6,022 nucleotides of DNA, from positions 1 to 6,022 of the forward strand of contig CAUDDP010000101.1 of assembly GCA_958448395.1 (NCBI GenBank), written 5' to 3'. Position numbers and translations under genes: made by a program. How positions within the stretch are numbered: position 1 is the stretch's first letter; every line of letters begins with the position of its first letter. This DNA is from an uncultured Oscillospiraceae bacterium (GTDB taxonomy: Bacteria > Bacillota > Clostridia > Oscillospirales > Ruminococcaceae). The notes beneath the pieces were generated by a model. It saw only the letters and a list, made by a program, of their open reading frames with translations, ran no database searches and was not told the DNA's origin. Of this stretch, positions 5,193 to 6,022 are shown one piece after another.

Positions 5193-5684
5193 ATGCTGAC
5201 AAAGATTTTATCCCGCAGCACTTGTGCTGCCTGTCGTTTATGCTGTCAGTTTGATGCCAGTGATATTTGGGAATTGCCTGTATTGCCGGCGGAAACCGCA
5301 GCGGTAGTGCAGCAGCAAAAGCCGGATATAGAATTTATCTCATCTGGAACAGAGGTTACCTTTGCGGCACCGCCGTTAAAAGGCACAGAATTATTTGCCT
5401 GTCCGATGTTGACGGAGCAGGGATGTGGGCTGTCTGAACAGGAAAAGCCGTTTGACTGTAAGGTGTGGCCATTTCGGTTGATGCAAATGGAGAATGGCAA
5501 GCTGTGTATTGCTGTTTCGGAATTGTGTAATGGAATGCATTCCTATACGGATACACAACTACAGGCATTTTTAAAGGAAGGGCTTGCAGAAACGATGTTT
5601 GCCTATGCAGAGCAGCATCCGGCACATGTGAAGCCTTGGAAGGACGGGTATCGGGTTATTTTGGAACAGAATGTGAATCCTTGA
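5193..5684 (+). CDS. YkgJ-like cysteine-cluster protein (putative metal or Fe-S binding)
   Basis: This 163-residue cytosolic protein carries the signature of the YkgJ/cysteine-cluster family. An N-terminal CAACRLCC motif supplies C11, C14, C17 and C18; then come CPML (C70), GCGL (C78) and PFDCKVWPF (C89), the usual C-x-x-L...C...RP-x-C-x-x-(F/W)P layout. C105 and C112 are extra. The cysteines are thought to bind zinc or an iron-sulfur cluster, but the function of the family is not established. The ATG follows the stop of the upstream gene by one base, and its AAGGAA ribosome site (about 5180-5185) lies inside that gene, so translation is probably coupled. It is followed by a strong hairpin and then the repeat array. 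Confidence is high for a real gene and family, low for a role. Confidence 0.82.
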   Translation: MLTKILSRSTCAACRLCCQFDASDIWELPVLPAETAAVVQQQKPDIEFISSGTEVTFAAPPLKGTELFACPMLTEQGCGLSEQEKPFDCKVWPFRLMQMENGKLCIAVSELCNGMHSYTDTQLQAFLKEGLAETMFAYAEQHPAHVKPWKDGYRVILEQNVNP

Positions 5685-5696
5685 ATGGGATTGTAA

Positions 5697-5740
5697 AACC
5701 GCCTATACTGTGTTTGATGACAGTATAGGCGGTTCATTTT
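5697..5740 (+). terminator. Strong hairpin terminator after the cysteine-cluster gene
   Basis: AACCGCCTATACTGT (5697-5711) and its exact complement at 5720-5734 form a 15-bp perfect stem around an 8-base loop, 12 bases after the stop codon. The following tract (CATTTTATTG) is only moderately T-rich, while the A run at 5695-5698 gives a T run on the minus strand, so it may also stop transcription entering from the right. Confidence 0.8.
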
Positions 5741-5782
5741 ATTGTGGATTGTTATCTTTTCCGAACGGCGAAATTTTTTTCT

Positions 5783-5806
5783 TTTTCTTTTTTAGCAAAA
5801 AGAAAA
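5783..5806 (+). repeat. Hairpin of repeat unit 1
   Basis: The T-rich left arm (5783-5792) pairs with AAAAAGAAAA (5797-5806) over 10 bp around a TAGC loop (5793-5796). This is the shortest stem of the three and belongs to the shortened unit. Confidence 0.7.
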
Positions 5807-5869
5807 GTCGAAAGTCTTGTAAAATATAGGTTGTTATCCCTGCCGAACGGCGAAATCTTTTTTCTTTTG

Positions 5870-5906
5870 CTTTCGTTTCTTTTTTAGCAAAAAGAAAAGT
5901 CGAAAG
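5870..5906 (+). repeat. Hairpin of repeat unit 2
   Basis: A 9-bp T/A-rich stem (5876-5884 with 5889-5897, loop TAGC) is extended by CTTTCG (5870-5875) pairing with CGAAAG (5901-5906), with AGT bulged on the right side. The total is 15 bp. Confidence 0.7.
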
Positions 5907-5964
5907 TCTTGTAAAATGTAGGTTGTTATCCCCGCTGAACGGCGAAATCTTTTTTCTTTTGCTT

Positions 5965-5992
5965 ACTTTTCTTTTTTAGCAAAAAGAAAAGT
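5965..5992 (+). repeat. Hairpin of repeat unit 3
   Basis: ACTTTTCTTTTT (5965-5976) and AAAAAGAAAAGT (5981-5992) form a perfect 12-bp stem around TAGC. The left arm differs from that of unit 2 but pairs with the same constant right side in another register. Confidence 0.75.
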
Positions 5993-6022
5993 CGAAAGTC
6001 TTGTAAAATGTAGGTTGTTATC

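Larger units (their letters stand above)
5749..6022 (+). repeat. Tandem repeat array of hairpin-bearing units, running past the window edge
   Basis: Units start with TTGTTATC at 5749, 5831, 5923 and 6015 (the last cut by the edge), giving lengths of 82, 92 and 92 bp. Each has a GAACGGCGAAAT block, a T-rich tract, TAGC, an A-rich tract, and the constant end AAGTCGAAAGTCTTGTAAAAT(A/G)TAGG split here as AAGTCGAAAGTC then TTGTAAAAT(A/G)TAGG. Copies 2 and 3 differ at only a few positions; copy 1 lacks 10 bases in the T-rich part. There is no open reading frame of note and no unique spacers. It fills the gene-free end of the window after 5740. Confidence 0.9.

Noticed and set aside
5749..6022. CRISPR array
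   Set aside because: The units are 82-92 bp and near-identical throughout, with no unique spacers and no cas genes nearby.

Overview
The window looks like chromosomal DNA from a low-to-moderate GC Gram-positive bacterium (Bacillota, class Clostridia; an Oscillospirales/Ruminococcus-like gut organism is my best guess). The grounds are purine-rich Shine-Dalgarno sites (AGGAGG and similar) before nearly every gene, an LtaS-like polymer synthase, strong extended -10 promoters of the form TGTGCTATAAT, and A/T-rich intergenic DNA with many intrinsic terminators. The taxon is inference, since there is no rRNA or other marker gene.

Layout. Bases 1-299 hold no convincing gene; they carry a possible 3' end of a gene cut by the window edge, small hairpins, a good promoter at 184-212 and a leader hairpin. 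Then comes a two-gene operon: a membrane LTA-synthase-family sulfatase-fold enzyme (300-2156) and a small FlK-type hotdog thioesterase (2181-2582). It ends at a strong, probably bidirectional terminator (2633-2676), which also serves the convergent XRE-type regulator gene (2933-2691, minus strand).

The regulator is divergent from a SLOG/DUF1273-like protein gene (3069-3548). Their 135-bp intergenic region holds a strong extended -10 and two related operator-like sites in opposite orientation. This compact regulator plus SLOG pair is the least understood part of the window and the best candidate for a small undescribed module, but nothing here proves its function. A terminator (3569-3617) closes it.

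Next is a monocistronic branched-chain amino acid aminotransferase gene (ilvE, 3752-4822). Its promoter is embedded in repeated and inverted sequence elements, and a clear terminator follows. A second terminator-like hairpin (4903-4934) then precedes a tightly coupled gene pair: a 70-residue charged helical protein of unknown function (4979-5191) and a YkgJ-like cysteine-cluster protein (5193-5684), separated by one base. A 15-bp perfect hairpin (5697-5734) ends this unit.

The window closes in a tandem repeat array (5749-6022, running off the edge) with units of 82, 92 and 92 bp. Each unit holds a T-rich/A-rich hairpin whose left arm varies between copies while pairing is kept.
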